64,000 bases of DNA from Glycomyces paridis (GCF_004912155.1 NZ_STGX01000004.1:62001-126000), one strand, 5' to 3'; positions 33,862 to 42,392 are shown, counted from the stretch's first letter. The notes: generated by a model not told the origin, from the letters alone. Made by a program: numbers and translations.

Positions 33862-34228
33862 GTCCCCATCGTCGGCGCCGCGGGCGCCCCGGGACATCAG
33901 CGCGGGGACGTAACCGCACCTCCCCGCCTGGACGTAGCCCCGCCGCGCGTCCAACCCCGACCCGCCGCGAACGAGTGTTCCCAGCCATAGTCGCCGACCG
34001 TTTGCCTCAGCATCTACCAGGCAAAACGGTGAAATGTGAGAAGAGTTTCCGCGCTCGGCGTCCGCCCGGCGGCAAAAGTGCTGTAAGGTCCAGTGGCCGC
34101 TTCGTTTAGGCGAAGGGGTGAAGCGCCAGCAATGGCGGCAATATCAGGCCATGCTGCACGTGGCGAAGGGGCGAGAGCTCCCGAGGCGCGGCGGTCGGCC
34201 TGAGCATCAACACCAAGGATATACAGCA
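33862..34228. other. Leader and promoter region of cold-shock gene
   Basis: A 367-base gap before cspA, long as in many cold-shock genes with structured leaders. It contains a dyad at 33998-34029 (TTTGCCT at 34001-34007 pairing with AGGCAAA at 34019-34025, extended by CCG/CGG) and a smaller hairpin CTTCG-N6-CGAAG at 34100-34115. The first may end transcription or act as a thermosensitive leader fold. No gene was seen. Confidence 0.45.
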
Positions 34229-34432
34229 ATGGCGCAAGGCACTGTCAAGTGGTTCAACTCCGAGAAGGGCTTCGGCTTCATTTCTCCGGAGGAGGACGGC
34301 CCCGACATCTTCGTTCACTTCTCGGCGATCACCGGTAGCGGTTTCAAGTCGCTCGAAGAGAACCAGCGAGTCGAATTCGACATCGAGCAGGGCAACAAGG
34401 GTCCGCAGGCCGCTAACCTGCGCACCCTCTAG
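34229..34432 (+). CDS. cspA: Cold-shock protein (CspA family)
   Basis: A 67-residue single cold-shock domain that binds single-stranded nucleic acid and melts RNA structure. [12 protein letters not shown] (RNP1) and DIFVHFSAI (RNP2) are intact, and the length is exactly that of the family. ATG 34229 is chosen because the domain starts there (MAQGTVKWF) and AAGGAT lies nine bases upstream; in-frame upstream codons are leader sequence. A hairpin terminator follows within 20 bases. Confidence 0.97.
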   Translation: MAQGTVKWFNSEKGFGFISPEEDGPDIFVHFSAITGSGFKSLEENQRVEFDIEQGNKGPQAANLRTL

Positions 34433-34451
34433 TCTTCAGCTCACGAACACG

Positions 34452-34487
34452 AAGCCGCTGTCCTTCATCGCGAAGGTCAGCGGCTTT
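34452..34487 (+). terminator. Terminator after cspA
   Basis: AAGCCGCTG (34452-34460) pairs with CAGCGGCTT (34478-34486), with inner CCTT/AAGG pairs, and is followed by T. Confidence 0.8.
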
Positions 34488-34543
34488 CATGGTGTCCGGG
34501 GCCCGTTCCGGTCGGTCGACCGCGGCGGGCCCCCGGCGTTACG

Positions 34544-35308
34544 ATGTGGGACGTGGCACAGGAGCGATCCGGCGACGTCCCGGGCCTGGAGCACCGGCCC
34601 TCCGACTCGCCGTACGTCGAGCGGGTCTACCGGGTGACGCCCGTGAACGGCCCCGCTCCCGAGCGCATGGTGTCCGTGGCGAACTCAAATTGGGAACTCA
34701 TCGCCTGGACGAGCGGTAGCGCGACGCACGTGTCCGTCCGCGGCCCCGAGACCCACCCGACCACGGTGCCGCTCGGCGGCGGGATCGACGGCGCCTTCGG
34801 CGTGGTCTTCCGCCACGGCGCGTTCCTGCGGCCGCTGCCGGTGGGCCCGCTCGTGGACACGAGCGTGTCGAGCCCGCACGCGACGGCCCGCACGTTCGTC
34901 CTCGAAGGCGACGAGTGGGAGATCCCCGGCTACGAGAACACCGAGACCTTCGTCGACCGCCTCGTCCGCTCCGGCCTGCTCGTCCGCGACCCCCTGGTCG
35001 CCGACGTCCTCGCCGGGGACGCCCCGATGCTGGTCACGCCCCGCTCGGTGCAGCGCCGCGTCGCCGCCGCGACGGGCCTGACGCAGGGCGCCATCCGCCA
35101 GATCGAGCGCGCCCGCCAGGCCGCGATGCTGCTCCTGTCCGGCGAGGCCCCCGCCGACGTCGTGCACCGCGTCGGCTACCACGACCAGCCGCACCTGGCC
35201 CGCTCCCTCAACCGATTCGTCGGCCGCCGGGCCACCGACCTGCGCGAACACGACCCCACCGAGGCGCTGTCGCTTCTGTACAAGACCGATGCCGAGGTGC
35301 GGCCTTAG
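34544..35308 (+). CDS. AraC-family transcriptional regulator
   Basis: A 254-residue regulator. The C-terminal 90 residues carry two helix-turn-helix motifs: TPRSVQRRVAAATGLTQGAIRQIERARQAAMLLL and then PADVVHRVGYHDQPHLARSLNRFVGRRATDLRE, the usual AraC arrangement. The N-terminal 150 residues form a beta-rich sensing domain (THPTTVPLGGGIDGAFGVVFRHGAFLRP). The VOC protein gene 49 bases downstream on the same strand may be its target or operon partner. A GTG at 34553 is an alternative start. Confidence 0.82.
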   Translation: MWDVAQERSGDVPGLEHRPSDSPYVERVYRVTPVNGPAPERMVSVANSNWELIAWTSGSATHVSVRGPETHPTTVPLGGGIDGAFGVVFRHGAFLRPLPVGPLVDTSVSSPHATARTFVLEGDEWEIPGYENTETFVDRLVRSGLLVRDPLVADVLAGDAPMLVTPRSVQRRVAAATGLTQGAIRQIERARQAAMLLLSGEAPADVVHRVGYHDQPHLARSLNRFVGRRATDLREHDPTEALSLLYKTDAEVRP

Positions 35309-35356
35309 GTTGGACGCAGGCCGGAACGACCGGCCGCGGAAACCTAGGAGCCTCCA

Positions 35357-35767
35357 ATGGCCGTCACCGGTATCTACGTCAACCTTCCCGTCGCCGACCT
35401 CGCCGCCGGCAAGGCCTTCTACCTCGCGCTGGGCGGCACGCTCAACGAGCAGTTCACCGACGAGACCTCCGCGCAGATCGTCCTCTCCGACGCGGTCTTC
35501 GTGCAGATCATGACCCACGAGCAGTTCAAGGGCTTCACCGAGCACGCCATCGCCTCCGGTGGCATCGAGGCCATCAACGCCCTCGCCATGGAGTCCCGCG
35601 AAGAGGTCGACCGCCTCGTCGAGGCATCCGTCGCCGCCGGCGGCACCGAGCCCCGCCCCGCCCAGGACATGGGCTGGCTCTACAACCGCGCCGTCGACGA
35701 CCCCGACGGCCACAGCTGGGAACTCCTCGCCTACGACGCGACCAAACTCCCCGGCGCCCCCGAATAA
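35357..35767 (+). CDS. VOC (glyoxalase-like) family protein
   Basis: A 136-residue single-domain vicinal-oxygen-chelate protein: NLPVADLAAGKAFYLALGG opens the fold and DPDGHSWELL closes it with a probable metal ligand (Glu). Two beta-alpha-beta-beta-beta repeats are apparent. RBS AGGAGCC lies just upstream of ATG 35357. Such proteins may isomerise, open rings or bind drugs; substrate unknown. A strong terminator follows. Confidence 0.85.
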   Translation: MAVTGIYVNLPVADLAAGKAFYLALGGTLNEQFTDETSAQIVLSDAVFVQIMTHEQFKGFTEHAIASGGIEAINALAMESREEVDRLVEASVAAGGTEPRPAQDMGWLYNRAVDDPDGHSWELLAYDATKLPGAPE

Positions 35768-35782
35768 CCCCACCAACGAAAA

Positions 35783-35821
35783 AGCCCCGGCGGCCCTGTC
35801 TAAAGCAGGGCCGCCGGGGCT
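35783..35821 (+). terminator. Terminator after VOC gene
   Basis: Two 16-base arms, AGCCCCGGCGGCCCTG (35783-35798) and its complement (35806-35821), with a seven-base loop. Confidence 0.9.
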
Positions 35822-35863
35822 ACTTCACTGGCGGAGGCTGAACTTTCTGGCCTCCTCCACTTC

Positions 35864-35925
35864 GTTGCGGAGGATATGGGATTTGAACCCATGATCGGGT
35901 ATCACCCGAAACCCGCTTAGCAGGC
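35864..35925 (-). repeat. attL: 62-bp tRNA-Ser 3' fragment
   Basis: Identical to 47122-47183. It covers the anticodon loop to the 3' end of tRNA-Ser plus four bases. The 5' half of the tRNA is absent here, so this is the displaced chromosomal 3' end left after integration. Confidence 0.93.
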
Positions 35926-35973
35926 AGAGACGTTATCCCAGGTCAATACCCTTGAATTGACCTCACGCAACCC

Positions 35974-37053
35974 TCATGCACCCTTAAGCCGCTTCGGGAG
36001 CTTTGCCGCATCCCCGTGCGCCGCGATCTCCGAAAGCGCCTTGGCGATCTCGTCATCGCGACCGTCAACGGTGTGGAGGTACCGCCGCGCAGCCGCATCT
36101 GAGGAGTGCCCGAGACGCTTCATGAGGTCTTTCGTCGTGGCGCCGGCGGCGGCCGCGAAAGTGTTCCCGGTGTGCCGCAGGTCGTGGATCGTCAGCTTGG
36201 GAAGACCGATCTCGTCACGGGCCCGTTGGAACGCCCGATAGAAGGTGTGGCCCGTCAACGGCAGGCCCCGCTCGTTCAGGAAGAACCACTCTTCGCTGCT
36301 CCACTCCCGAGCCGCTTCGAGGAACGGCACCAGGTGCGGCGGAATCGCCACGGTGCGGAGGCCCGCTCGCGTCTTGGCCTTGCGGATGTGGATCTGGTTG
36401 GCTTCGAGATCCACATCCTCAGGCTTCAGGTTGACGATCTCGCCCCGGCGAAGCGAGCACCACGCCGCGATGAGAACGGCCGCACGGTAGCGAGGAGCCA
36501 TCGCGCCAAGCAACGTCCCGAGTTGTTCAACCGTGGCAATCTGTCGTTCCTCGGCGTGATCCGATCCGGCACCCGGGATGTTGCACGGGTTCTTGAGGAT
36601 CAGTTCATCACGAACCGCTTGATTCAAGACTGCCCGGAGGAAGCGATACGACTGCGCCACAACGGTTTTGCCGTGAGCATCGCTAGCCGACACCTTGTCA
36701 AACCACTGCCGGACCCGCCGCGACGAGATCTCGGTGAGCGCCAGAGATCGAAGGTCGGTCATGTGCAGGCGTAGGTTGTCGAGGCACGTGCCCCTCCACT
36801 TGTCTCCAATGGATGGACGTTGAAGGTATTCCTTGGCGTAGTCGTCCAGGAGGATGTTTGCCCCCTCCTGGCCGACCCAGGCGCCTCGCGAGATATCCGC
36901 TTCGACTCGGGAGAGCCAGACCTCGGCGTCTCGGCGTCGGATGAACGTGTCGGGTGCGGTATCGCGTTGGCCCTGCGGGTTGATGTAAGAGGCCTGGTAG
37001 CGGCCTGATCGCATCTTGACGATCTTGCCGAAGCTGCGGCGTTTTCCGGCCAT
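35974..37053 (-). CDS. int: Tyrosine recombinase (element integrase)
   Basis: A 359-residue phage-type integrase. The N-terminal arm-binding part (1-60) has the basic RSFGKIVKMRSGRYQASYINPQG stretch, and the core-binding SAM-like domain spans about 65-160. The catalytic domain (165-340) shows Arg in SLRRGEIV (202/203), Lys225 candidate, HDLRH (290-294), His316 in LGHSS and the nucleophile Tyr325 in RRYLH. ATG 37053 overlaps the excisionase stop by one base (TGATG). Located 49 bases from attL, as expected. It would cut and join the 62-bp att sites. Confidence 0.95.
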   Translation of the reverse strand: MAGKRRSFGKIVKMRSGRYQASYINPQGQRDTAPDTFIRRRDAEVWLSRVEADISRGAWVGQEGANILLDDYAKEYLQRPSIGDKWRGTCLDNLRLHMTDLRSLALTEISSRRVRQWFDKVSASDAHGKTVVAQSYRFLRAVLNQAVRDELILKNPCNIPGAGSDHAEERQIATVEQLGTLLGAMAPRYRAAVLIAAWCSLRRGEIVNLKPEDVDLEANQIHIRKAKTRAGLRTVAIPPHLVPFLEAAREWSSEEWFFLNERGLPLTGHTFYRAFQRARDEIGLPKLTIHDLRHTGNTFAAAAGATTKDLMKRLGHSSDAAARRYLHTVDGRDDEIAKALSEIAAHGDAAKLPKRLKGA

Positions 37054-37268
37054 CAGGCGACCTCCGCCCGTCCGTTGCGCCACGCGACCTTGACCGGCTC
37101 GACAACCTCGGCGGTTAGGAACGCGTCGAGGTCGTCTTTGGCGAATCTGACGTACTTGCCGACCTTGTAGTAGCGGATGCGGCGTTCGGCGACGAGGCGG
37201 CGGATGAACCGCACGGGCACGGACAGGTAGGTGGCGGCGTCCTCGACGCCGATCACGCGCGGGCTCAT
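37053..37268 (-). CDS. xis: Excisionase, MerR/HTH_17-type
   Basis: A 71-residue winged-helix protein: VEDAATYLSVPVRFIRRLVAERRIRYYKVGKYVRFAKDDLDAFL is the excisionase/HTH_17 domain, in which a helix pair binds DNA and bends it to turn the integrase toward excision. It overlaps rep upstream by four bases and int downstream by one, so rep-xis-int is one tightly coupled unit as in pSAM2. Confidence 0.9.
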   Translation of the reverse strand: MSPRVIGVEDAATYLSVPVRFIRRLVAERRIRYYKVGKYVRFAKDDLDAFLTAEVVEPVKVAWRNGRAEVA

Positions 37269-38623
37269 CGGGTGCGGTCCTTTCTGTTGTCGCGGTTGAG
37301 TTTTCGTTCGAGGAGTTGTTCGGCGATGGCCTCGGCGTATTCGCGTTCGGCGTCGGTGTCGTGGCCGAAACCGACCGCTTCCCAGTCGTTGACGACGATC
37401 ACGTCATCGGCGGTGACGTCGAGGGCGGCGAGGGTTTCGGCGAGGCGAAACCGGGCGCGGATGCTCCGCAGCTCCCCGAGCGTGGTCGACCAGGCGCGGG
37501 ACTTGGTCAGGAAGTGCCCGCGGAAGCCGAGCATGTGCGCCCACCGCCGCAGGTTCAACTCGGCGTACTCGGGGAGCCCGCCGAGCTCCCAAGCGGTCCG
37601 CATCATCGCTTTGTGATGCGCGGAGACCTCAAGGCGCTCAATGTCCTCCACCGATCGCAGCTTGCGGTCGGGACCCTCGTGAGCGCCGGTGGACTTGGTC
37701 GCGTACTTGGCGATGTACGAGGCGAGCCGCGAGGACCGGATGTCCTCCTCCTCACTGACGTCCCCGGTGCCGGCCGCGGCGGCGGTGATGTCCCGCAGGT
37801 CCAGCTGCGAACCGAACCGAAGTTCCAGCACCTCTCCGTTGCGGCGCGGCACTTCGAGCACGACCGAGGCGGCGGCGGTGCGGATCGCGTCGGCGAGGGC
37901 CTCTTTGGTGGCCCAGGCCGGGGGCCGGGTGGCAGCACCCTCAGAGCCGTCGAGGCGGATCGCGGCATGGAAGTGCACGAGCCCGCGCCGCTGGTACTCC
38001 GCGACCTTGGCATAGGAGAGCCGCGCCGTCTCCTTGAACTCGGTGACCGTCATGCCCGCGGCGTGCGCGAGGCGGCGGCGCAAGGCGATCGTGAACCGGT
38101 GCCAGAGCTTCCCGGCGTGCGCCTGCCACAACACCGCGGCCTCAAAGTCATAGGAGGCGAGGTCGATCGCCTGCCCGAGCCGCGTGTCAGCCTCGCGGTG
38201 CCACTCCCCGCACGAGCACGGGCGCAGCAACTTCCCGCCGGCGCCGGTGACGCGGGAGTGGACCGGGCCGAACGAAGGCGGGGTGAGCGTGGCGAAGTAG
38301 CGGGGCCGCGTCGCCACATCGGCGCTGATGCCTTTGGCGGTGTCGCCATCGAGGCCGGAGCGGATGAGGTGAAAGGCGTCCTCGGCGTACCACTGCGAGC
38401 AGGCCGGGCACAGGGCCTCGCGGCGGGTCCCGCACGGCGCCCACACCGAACCCACCGTCTCCTTCAACACCTGTCCGGTGATCTTGTGGGTGATGGTCGA
38501 GGAGCCGCGGAGCTTGATGGGCGCCGCGCAGCCGTGGACGGAGGCGACCTTGGACTTCCAGGACCGGAACCCCGGTCGGGTGAACAAGGCTTTCAGGCCT
38601 GCGTCAATGTCGGTAGGCTTCAT
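37265..38623 (-). CDS. repSA: RepSA-like rolling-circle replication initiator
   Basis: A 452-residue replication initiator. YFATLTPPSFGPVH (109-122) is Rep motif I, RRGLVHFHAAIRLDG (212-226) has the HxH metal pair (His217, His219), and ASYIAKYATKS supplies the Tyr that would nick the origin and bind the 5' end. Cys-rich segments at 64-75 and 136-138 may bind zinc. Length is that of RepSA of pSAM2. AGGAA precedes ATG 38623. The perfect hairpin at 38660-38692 separates it from the upstream transfer genes. Confidence 0.9.
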   Translation of the reverse strand: MKPTDIDAGLKALFTRPGFRSWKSKVASVHGCAAPIKLRGSSTITHKITGQVLKETVGSVWAPCGTRREALCPACSQWYAEDAFHLIRSGLDGDTAKGISADVATRPRYFATLTPPSFGPVHSRVTGAGGKLLRPCSCGEWHREADTRLGQAIDLASYDFEAAVLWQAHAGKLWHRFTIALRRRLAHAAGMTVTEFKETARLSYAKVAEYQRRGLVHFHAAIRLDGSEGAATRPPAWATKEALADAIRTAAASVVLEVPRRNGEVLELRFGSQLDLRDITAAAAGTGDVSEEEDIRSSRLASYIAKYATKSTGAHEGPDRKLRSVEDIERLEVSAHHKAMMRTAWELGGLPEYAELNLRRWAHMLGFRGHFLTKSRAWSTTLGELRSIRARFRLAETLAALDVTADDVIVVNDWEAVGFGHDTDAEREYAEAIAEQLLERKLNRDNRKDRTR

Positions 38624-38659
38624 GAGCGATTCCTGCTTTCCGTTTCGGTGGGAAGCACG

Positions 38660-38692
38660 ACGCCCGGACCAGGGGAAAGCTGGTCCGGGCGT
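38660..38692 (-). terminator. Hairpin between transfer genes and rep
   Basis: ACGCCCGGACCA (38660-38671) and TGGTCCGGGCGT (38681-38692) are perfect 12-base arms with a nine-base loop, so transfer and replication genes may have separate transcripts. Confidence 0.75.
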
Positions 38693-38722
38693 TCGCGTAT
38701 TCGGGTCGGTTTCAGTTGTGGC

Positions 38723-39181
38723 TCAGGCGGTCAGCGCGAGGAGGACCGTGCCGAGCGCGAGGAGGCCGGCAGCACCGGCGAGGGCTAGGGCGGCGCGCAG
38801 CCACCGGAACTTGACGGCCACGATGCCTTCGAGGCGGATGACTTCGGCGGCGGCGAGACTGAGCCGCTGGGCTTCGGTGCCGGCCTTGAGTGCTTCGAGG
38901 AGCCTCTCGGGTGTCGAGGGCGCCGGGGTGTGGCTGGCGCGGGGCCAGAGCACGAGCCCGAGCAGGACCACCGCGCCCGAGCCGAGGGCCGCCGCCGACC
39001 ACCCGGTGAGCGCGGCGGGGCCGTCGATACCGGCGAAGGCGCCCGCGGCGATCGCGGCGGCGATGGTCGGCACGAGCCCGGAGGCGAGCACTTGCGCTTT
39101 CGCGTCGGCGTGGCCGGTCTGCGTGCGGGCCTTCTCAGCTCGCGAGGCGAGGGCGAGGGCGAGGGAGGCCGGGGCGGTCAC
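38723..39181 (-). CDS. PycTM-like (Pycsar effector-type) membrane protein
   Basis: A 152-residue protein. Residues 10-40 (ASRAEKARTQTGHADAKAQVL) match the amphipathic opening of the PycTM domain, in which a conserved D(T/A)KA lies just before the first of two membrane helices (34-55, 60-80). LWPR closes the pair. A 40-residue cytoplasmic helix follows, then a third helix (130-150) after VKFRWLRAA. PycTM is the membrane-killing effector of Pycsar defence, but no cyclase gene is nearby. In conjugative elements similar proteins may serve spread or exclusion. GTG 39181 overlaps the upstream stop (GTGA). Confidence 0.6.
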   Translation of the reverse strand: MTAPASLALALASRAEKARTQTGHADAKAQVLASGLVPTIAAAIAAGAFAGIDGPAALTGWSAAALGSGAVVLLGLVLWPRASHTPAPSTPERLLEALKAGTEAQRLSLAAAEVIRLEGIVAVKFRWLRAALALAGAAGLLALGTVLLALTA

Positions 39182-39558
39182 GGCCGGTCCTCGCGCTTGC
39201 GCTGGAGTTCCTCGGCGAAGGCCCGGATCTCGGCGTGTCCGCACGCTTCGAGGTGTTCGATGACCCGGTTCGCGAGAGCGGTGCCGTCGATCTGGCGGTC
39301 GTTGACGCGGAAGTCCTCGTAGTCGAAGAACCGCCGGTCGCCTTTGTAGTTGACGCGCATGGCGCCGTGTCCGTTGTTCCCTTCGATCCAGACATCGGGG
39401 GGCCACGGCTCGCCCGGCTCCCCGGTGTTGCTCCAGTTGATCCACGAGCCGGTGCCGGCCTGGATGTCCTCGCGGAAGCCGAACCAGTCGAAGCCGGTCA
39501 TGATCCCGGACAGGCGCAGGTCAACGCGCTTGGCGTTGCTGGTGTCGTCAGATGCCAT
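39178..39558 (-). CDS. Small hypothetical protein of the element
   Basis: A 126-residue soluble protein (ATG 39558, AAAGGACACAAG upstream). Notable features are Trp/Gly-rich FDWFGFREDIQAGTGSWINWS, a middle YEDFRVNDRQIDG segment and a helical basic tail (AEELQRKREDRP). No family recognised. Its stop overlaps the PycTM-like gene by four bases, so the two proteins are made together and may work as a pair. Confidence 0.65.
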   Translation of the reverse strand: MASDDTSNAKRVDLRLSGIMTGFDWFGFREDIQAGTGSWINWSNTGEPGEPWPPDVWIEGNNGHGAMRVNYKGDRRFFDYEDFRVNDRQIDGTALANRVIEHLEACGHAEIRAFAEELQRKREDRP

Positions 39559-39581
39559 CTTGTGTCCTTTCTAGATGGTTG

Positions 39582-39616
39582 CGGCCCGGACCGAGCGTGG
39601 TGCTCGATCCGGGCCG
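39582..39616 (-). terminator. Hairpin after spdB-like gene
   Basis: CGGCCCGGA (39582-39590) pairs with TCCGGGCCG (39608-39616), with an inner GAGC/GCTC stem, between the SpdB-like gene and the downstream pair. Confidence 0.7.
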
Positions 39617-39645
39617 AAGTGGCTGGTTATGTGGTGTGTATGGGG

Positions 39646-40599
39646 TTAGGCCGCGTGTGTGGCGGCGAGGTAGCGGGCGGTCTGGTCGGCCATCGAGGCG
39701 GGAAGGGTGATCACCTCCTGGACGTCGGCGGCGGTGATGGTCCGGCCGGCCGCGGCGAGCGTTGCAGCGCGGGTTTCGAGCTGCGCGAGCGTCGGGGCCG
39801 GGAGTTTCGGGCGCGAGTAGGTGACCGGCGGCGTCGGCGCGGAAGTAGCGGCGGCGACGGGCGGGAGGCTCGGCGAGACCGGCGCCGGGGCCCGGTCGAA
39901 GTCGGCTTCGAGGTTCGCGACCGTCACCGGCGACGAGACCCGAACCGGACTCTGAGCCGAAGCCGCCGCCGGGGCCCGAACCGGACTCGCCGCCGAGGCC
40001 GGTTCCTTGGCGGCCGGGGTGGCGTCGAGCCGGGCGATCTCGGCAAGGACCTTGGCCCGGGCGAGGGCGAAGCGATCCATGACCACGGGCATGACCTCGG
40101 CGAGGCAGAACACGAGCGCCGGGAAGGCAATGTGCAGCAGCAGCTCGACCTTGGTCGTGCCGAGCGCCGAGAGCACGTTCATCGCCATCGTGGAGCCCAG
40201 CAGGGCCCACTTGGTGAACGACACCCACCGCGATTCGATGCGGATGCCGCGCATGAGCATCGCGGCCTCCCAGCGAAGGACCGTGATCAACATGCCCGCG
40301 AGTGCGGGTTCGACCGCCCAGGCGCCCCACCACATCGGATCAGCGACTGTAAGGCCCTCGGCGATGAAGTCGTGCACGCCCACGGTGGTGTAGGCGAGGC
40401 CGACTGACAGGAAGAACCACAGCGCCCCGGTGATCGAGGACCGGAACCGGTCGAGTTCCACGACCTTCAGATACGGGTCATCGGCGATCGCGTGGACCTG
40501 CCGGGCCTCCCCGAGCCGCTTCCGCAGCTTCGTAACCTTCTTCGCCTCCTCCTCATCCTCCTCCGCGCTCTTGGCGATGGTCTTTTTCGTTGCAGCCAT
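39646..40599 (-). CDS. spdB: SpdB-like plasmid-spread membrane protein (DUF2637 type)
   Basis: A 317-residue protein. Residues 1-45 are charged and coiled-coil-like, then about four membrane helices follow: GALWFFLSVGLAYTTVGVHDF, AWAVEPALAGMLITVLRWEAAML, WALLGSTMAMNVLSALG and LLHIAFPALVFCLAEVMPVV. The tail (190-317) is Pro/Ala-rich and ends in a small helical domain. The arrangement is that of SpdB/DUF2637 proteins encoded next to traB in actinomycete plasmids, needed for spread of the element between mycelial compartments. ATG 40599. Confidence 0.8.
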   Translation of the reverse strand: MAATKKTIAKSAEEDEEEAKKVTKLRKRLGEARQVHAIADDPYLKVVELDRFRSSITGALWFFLSVGLAYTTVGVHDFIAEGLTVADPMWWGAWAVEPALAGMLITVLRWEAAMLMRGIRIESRWVSFTKWALLGSTMAMNVLSALGTTKVELLLHIAFPALVFCLAEVMPVVMDRFALARAKVLAEIARLDATPAAKEPASAASPVRAPAAASAQSPVRVSSPVTVANLEADFDRAPAPVSPSLPPVAAATSAPTPPVTYSRPKLPAPTLAQLETRAATLAAAGRTITAADVQEVITLPASMADQTARYLAATHAA

Positions 40600-40631
40600 T
40601 GGGGATTGCCCCTCCTTTCGTAGTAGCTGGC

Positions 40632-42026
40632 CTAGGCGACGAGCCGCAGGTGCGACCCGCCCTGTTCCTCGTGGGCGCCGCGGGCGGCGAGGACGTGCTT
40701 CACGAGGCCTTCCAAGTCGGCATCGGTCGGGTACGCGGCCCGGACCCTGACGGGGGTGCGGGTGCGCTCGGCGACCTTGAAGCCGATCCCGGCGGTCTCG
40801 GGGATGTTGGGGATTTCGTCGGCCAGGGCCCCGCGGGTACGGGCGCCGTCGCCGAGGACCATCTCCGGGTGCACCGCCGCAGTCACCCTCAGGCACACCC
40901 GGAGCGTGAACAGGTCCCGGACCGGCACCGTGTCCTTCGTCGGCTCCTGGACCGCGCCCCACATGACGTGCCCAGTCGCCCGGCCCTGCGAGCCGACAAG
41001 CGCCATGCCCTGCCGGTTGCGGGCCATCCGCATCCGATCGGAGGCGTAGGCGAGCACGGCCCCGAGTTCGTCAACGAGGAGGATGTTCAACGGCGTCTCG
41101 GCGCTCGGGGTGAACTTCCGCAGGCCCTGCTCGTGGAGCTTCGCCTGGGTCGCCTGCTGGTCTTCGAGGAACTCGGCGACGACCTCCGCGGAGGCCTCCT
41201 CGCCGGAGGCGTAGCGGTGGGCGATCGGTTCAGCCACGGCGAGTTCGACCTGTTTGGGGTCGCACAGCCACAGGCGGACCGAGCCCTCGGCGATCATCGG
41301 CGCGAGGGAGAACAGCGGGGTCCACAGCACCGAGTTCTTCCCCGAACCCGAGGCGCCGGCGACAAGGAGATGGTTGTTGACCACCGACTCAGTCCACTCC
41401 CGACCGAACTCGTCAAACCCGAAATGCACCGCCGACAGGTCAACTTCCTCGACCGAGCCGGGCACCGCCGGGGCGGGAATCGTGTACGTGAACGGCTCGC
41501 GTCGCTGGACGACCAGGGCGAGCTTGGTCGGGGCGATCCGCTCGACGGTGACCCGCTCGGCGTTGAAGCACGCCGCGAGCACCTCGGCGGCGTCCGTCCA
41601 ATGCTTCAACGTCTGCCCCTTCAAGAGCTTCACCCACACCGTCTCCACCGCCGCCGAGTACGAGCGCAGCCGCAGAATCCGCGGCACGAGGACCTGCCCT
41701 GTCGAGGGGTGTTCACGAACCAATCCGGCCTCGCGCATGTTCCGCCGCCAGGCCGGGCCGGTGTAGGTCAGCGACAGCCACCGGCGACGCAGCGCCCGCA
41801 CCTGCGGCATGACCAAGGAGTCGAAGGAGTCCGGGTGCGCCCGGCCCCACGCGATCGCGGCAGCGAGCCCGGTGCCGGCAGCAGCAACGGTGATCTCCGG
41901 CGCCGTGGCGGCGGCGTAGCCGAGGGCGGGAACGCCGGTCGAGAGGACCGGGTGCCGGGCGGCCCAGGCGGCGGCGCGCCATTCCAGACCGGTCTTGCGC
42001 TTGGATTTCGAGTGGTGTTCGGACAT
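40632..42026 (-). CDS. traB: TraB/FtsK-type DNA translocase
   Basis: A 464-residue DNA-pumping ATPase. Two N-terminal membrane helices (about 18-60), then FtsK-like core with Walker A GASGSGKN (224-231) and Walker B NILLVDELGA (314-323), and ALVGSQGRATGHVMWGAVQEP. The Walker A ends in Asn-Ser after the Lys rather than the canonical Thr/Ser, a variation seen in some element TraB proteins. In pSAM2-type elements TraB alone moves double-stranded DNA. No C-terminal winged helix (TRS binding) could be clearly seen in the last 60 residues. ATG 42026. Confidence 0.88.
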   Translation of the reverse strand: MSEHHSKSKRKTGLEWRAAAWAARHPVLSTGVPALGYAAATAPEITVAAAGTGLAAAIAWGRAHPDSFDSLVMPQVRALRRRWLSLTYTGPAWRRNMREAGLVREHPSTGQVLVPRILRLRSYSAAVETVWVKLLKGQTLKHWTDAAEVLAACFNAERVTVERIAPTKLALVVQRREPFTYTIPAPAVPGSVEEVDLSAVHFGFDEFGREWTESVVNNHLLVAGASGSGKNSVLWTPLFSLAPMIAEGSVRLWLCDPKQVELAVAEPIAHRYASGEEASAEVVAEFLEDQQATQAKLHEQGLRKFTPSAETPLNILLVDELGAVLAYASDRMRMARNRQGMALVGSQGRATGHVMWGAVQEPTKDTVPVRDLFTLRVCLRVTAAVHPEMVLGDGARTRGALADEIPNIPETAGIGFKVAERTRTPVRVRAAYPTDADLEGLVKHVLAARGAHEEQGGSHLRLVA

Positions 42027-42101
42027 GACAGATACCTCCCGCCTTACGGCGAAAATCGTTGCGTGGCTTAGTGATTGATTGGTTCGGCGGATGTGACCGC
42101 C

Positions 42102-42125
42102 CCCTCGGACCCCGTGTCCCGAGGG
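42102..42125 (-). terminator. Weak hairpin upstream of traB
   Basis: CCCTCGG (42102-42108) and CCGAGGG (42119-42125) lie between a small gene and traB; possible attenuator. Confidence 0.35.
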
Positions 42126-42153
42126 AGGATCAGACCGGCCGAAGCGCCGGCGT

Positions 42154-42366
42154 CTAGAGCAGGTCGAACAGGTCCTCCCCGTCAGGGGTGAACCGGGCCG
42201 CTTCATCGAGCAGGACCGACAGGACCGCGACCGAGGAAGCGAAGCGCGTGTGCGCGGCGTTGAGGCCCAGCCCCTTGTCGGGGACCTTCTTCATCGAGTC
42301 GCGCAGGTTCGACATCGCGATATCGATCGCCATGTTCGTGTCTTCGACCTTGGATCGTGTGAGCAT
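42154..42366 (-). CDS. Small hypothetical protein of transfer operon
   Basis: A 70-residue protein (MLTRSKVEDTNMAIDIAMSN...) from ATG 42366, preceded by AAGGGAG. Helical, with no membrane segment; ends FTPDGEDLFDLL. The larger in-frame extension upstream (to 42885) has no ribosome-binding site and a basic composition. Its position just before traB fits a small transfer or regulatory protein. No family recognised. Confidence 0.65.
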   Translation of the reverse strand: MLTRSKVEDTNMAIDIAMSNLRDSMKKVPDKGLGLNAAHTRFASSVAVLSVLLDEAARFTPDGEDLFDLL

Positions 42367-42392
42367 GTTGTCTCCCTTGAATTCTCGGAGCC

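Noticed and set aside
35864-35925. Second tRNA-Ser gene at the left boundary
   Set aside because: Only the part from anticodon loop to 3' end is present; the 5' half is missing.
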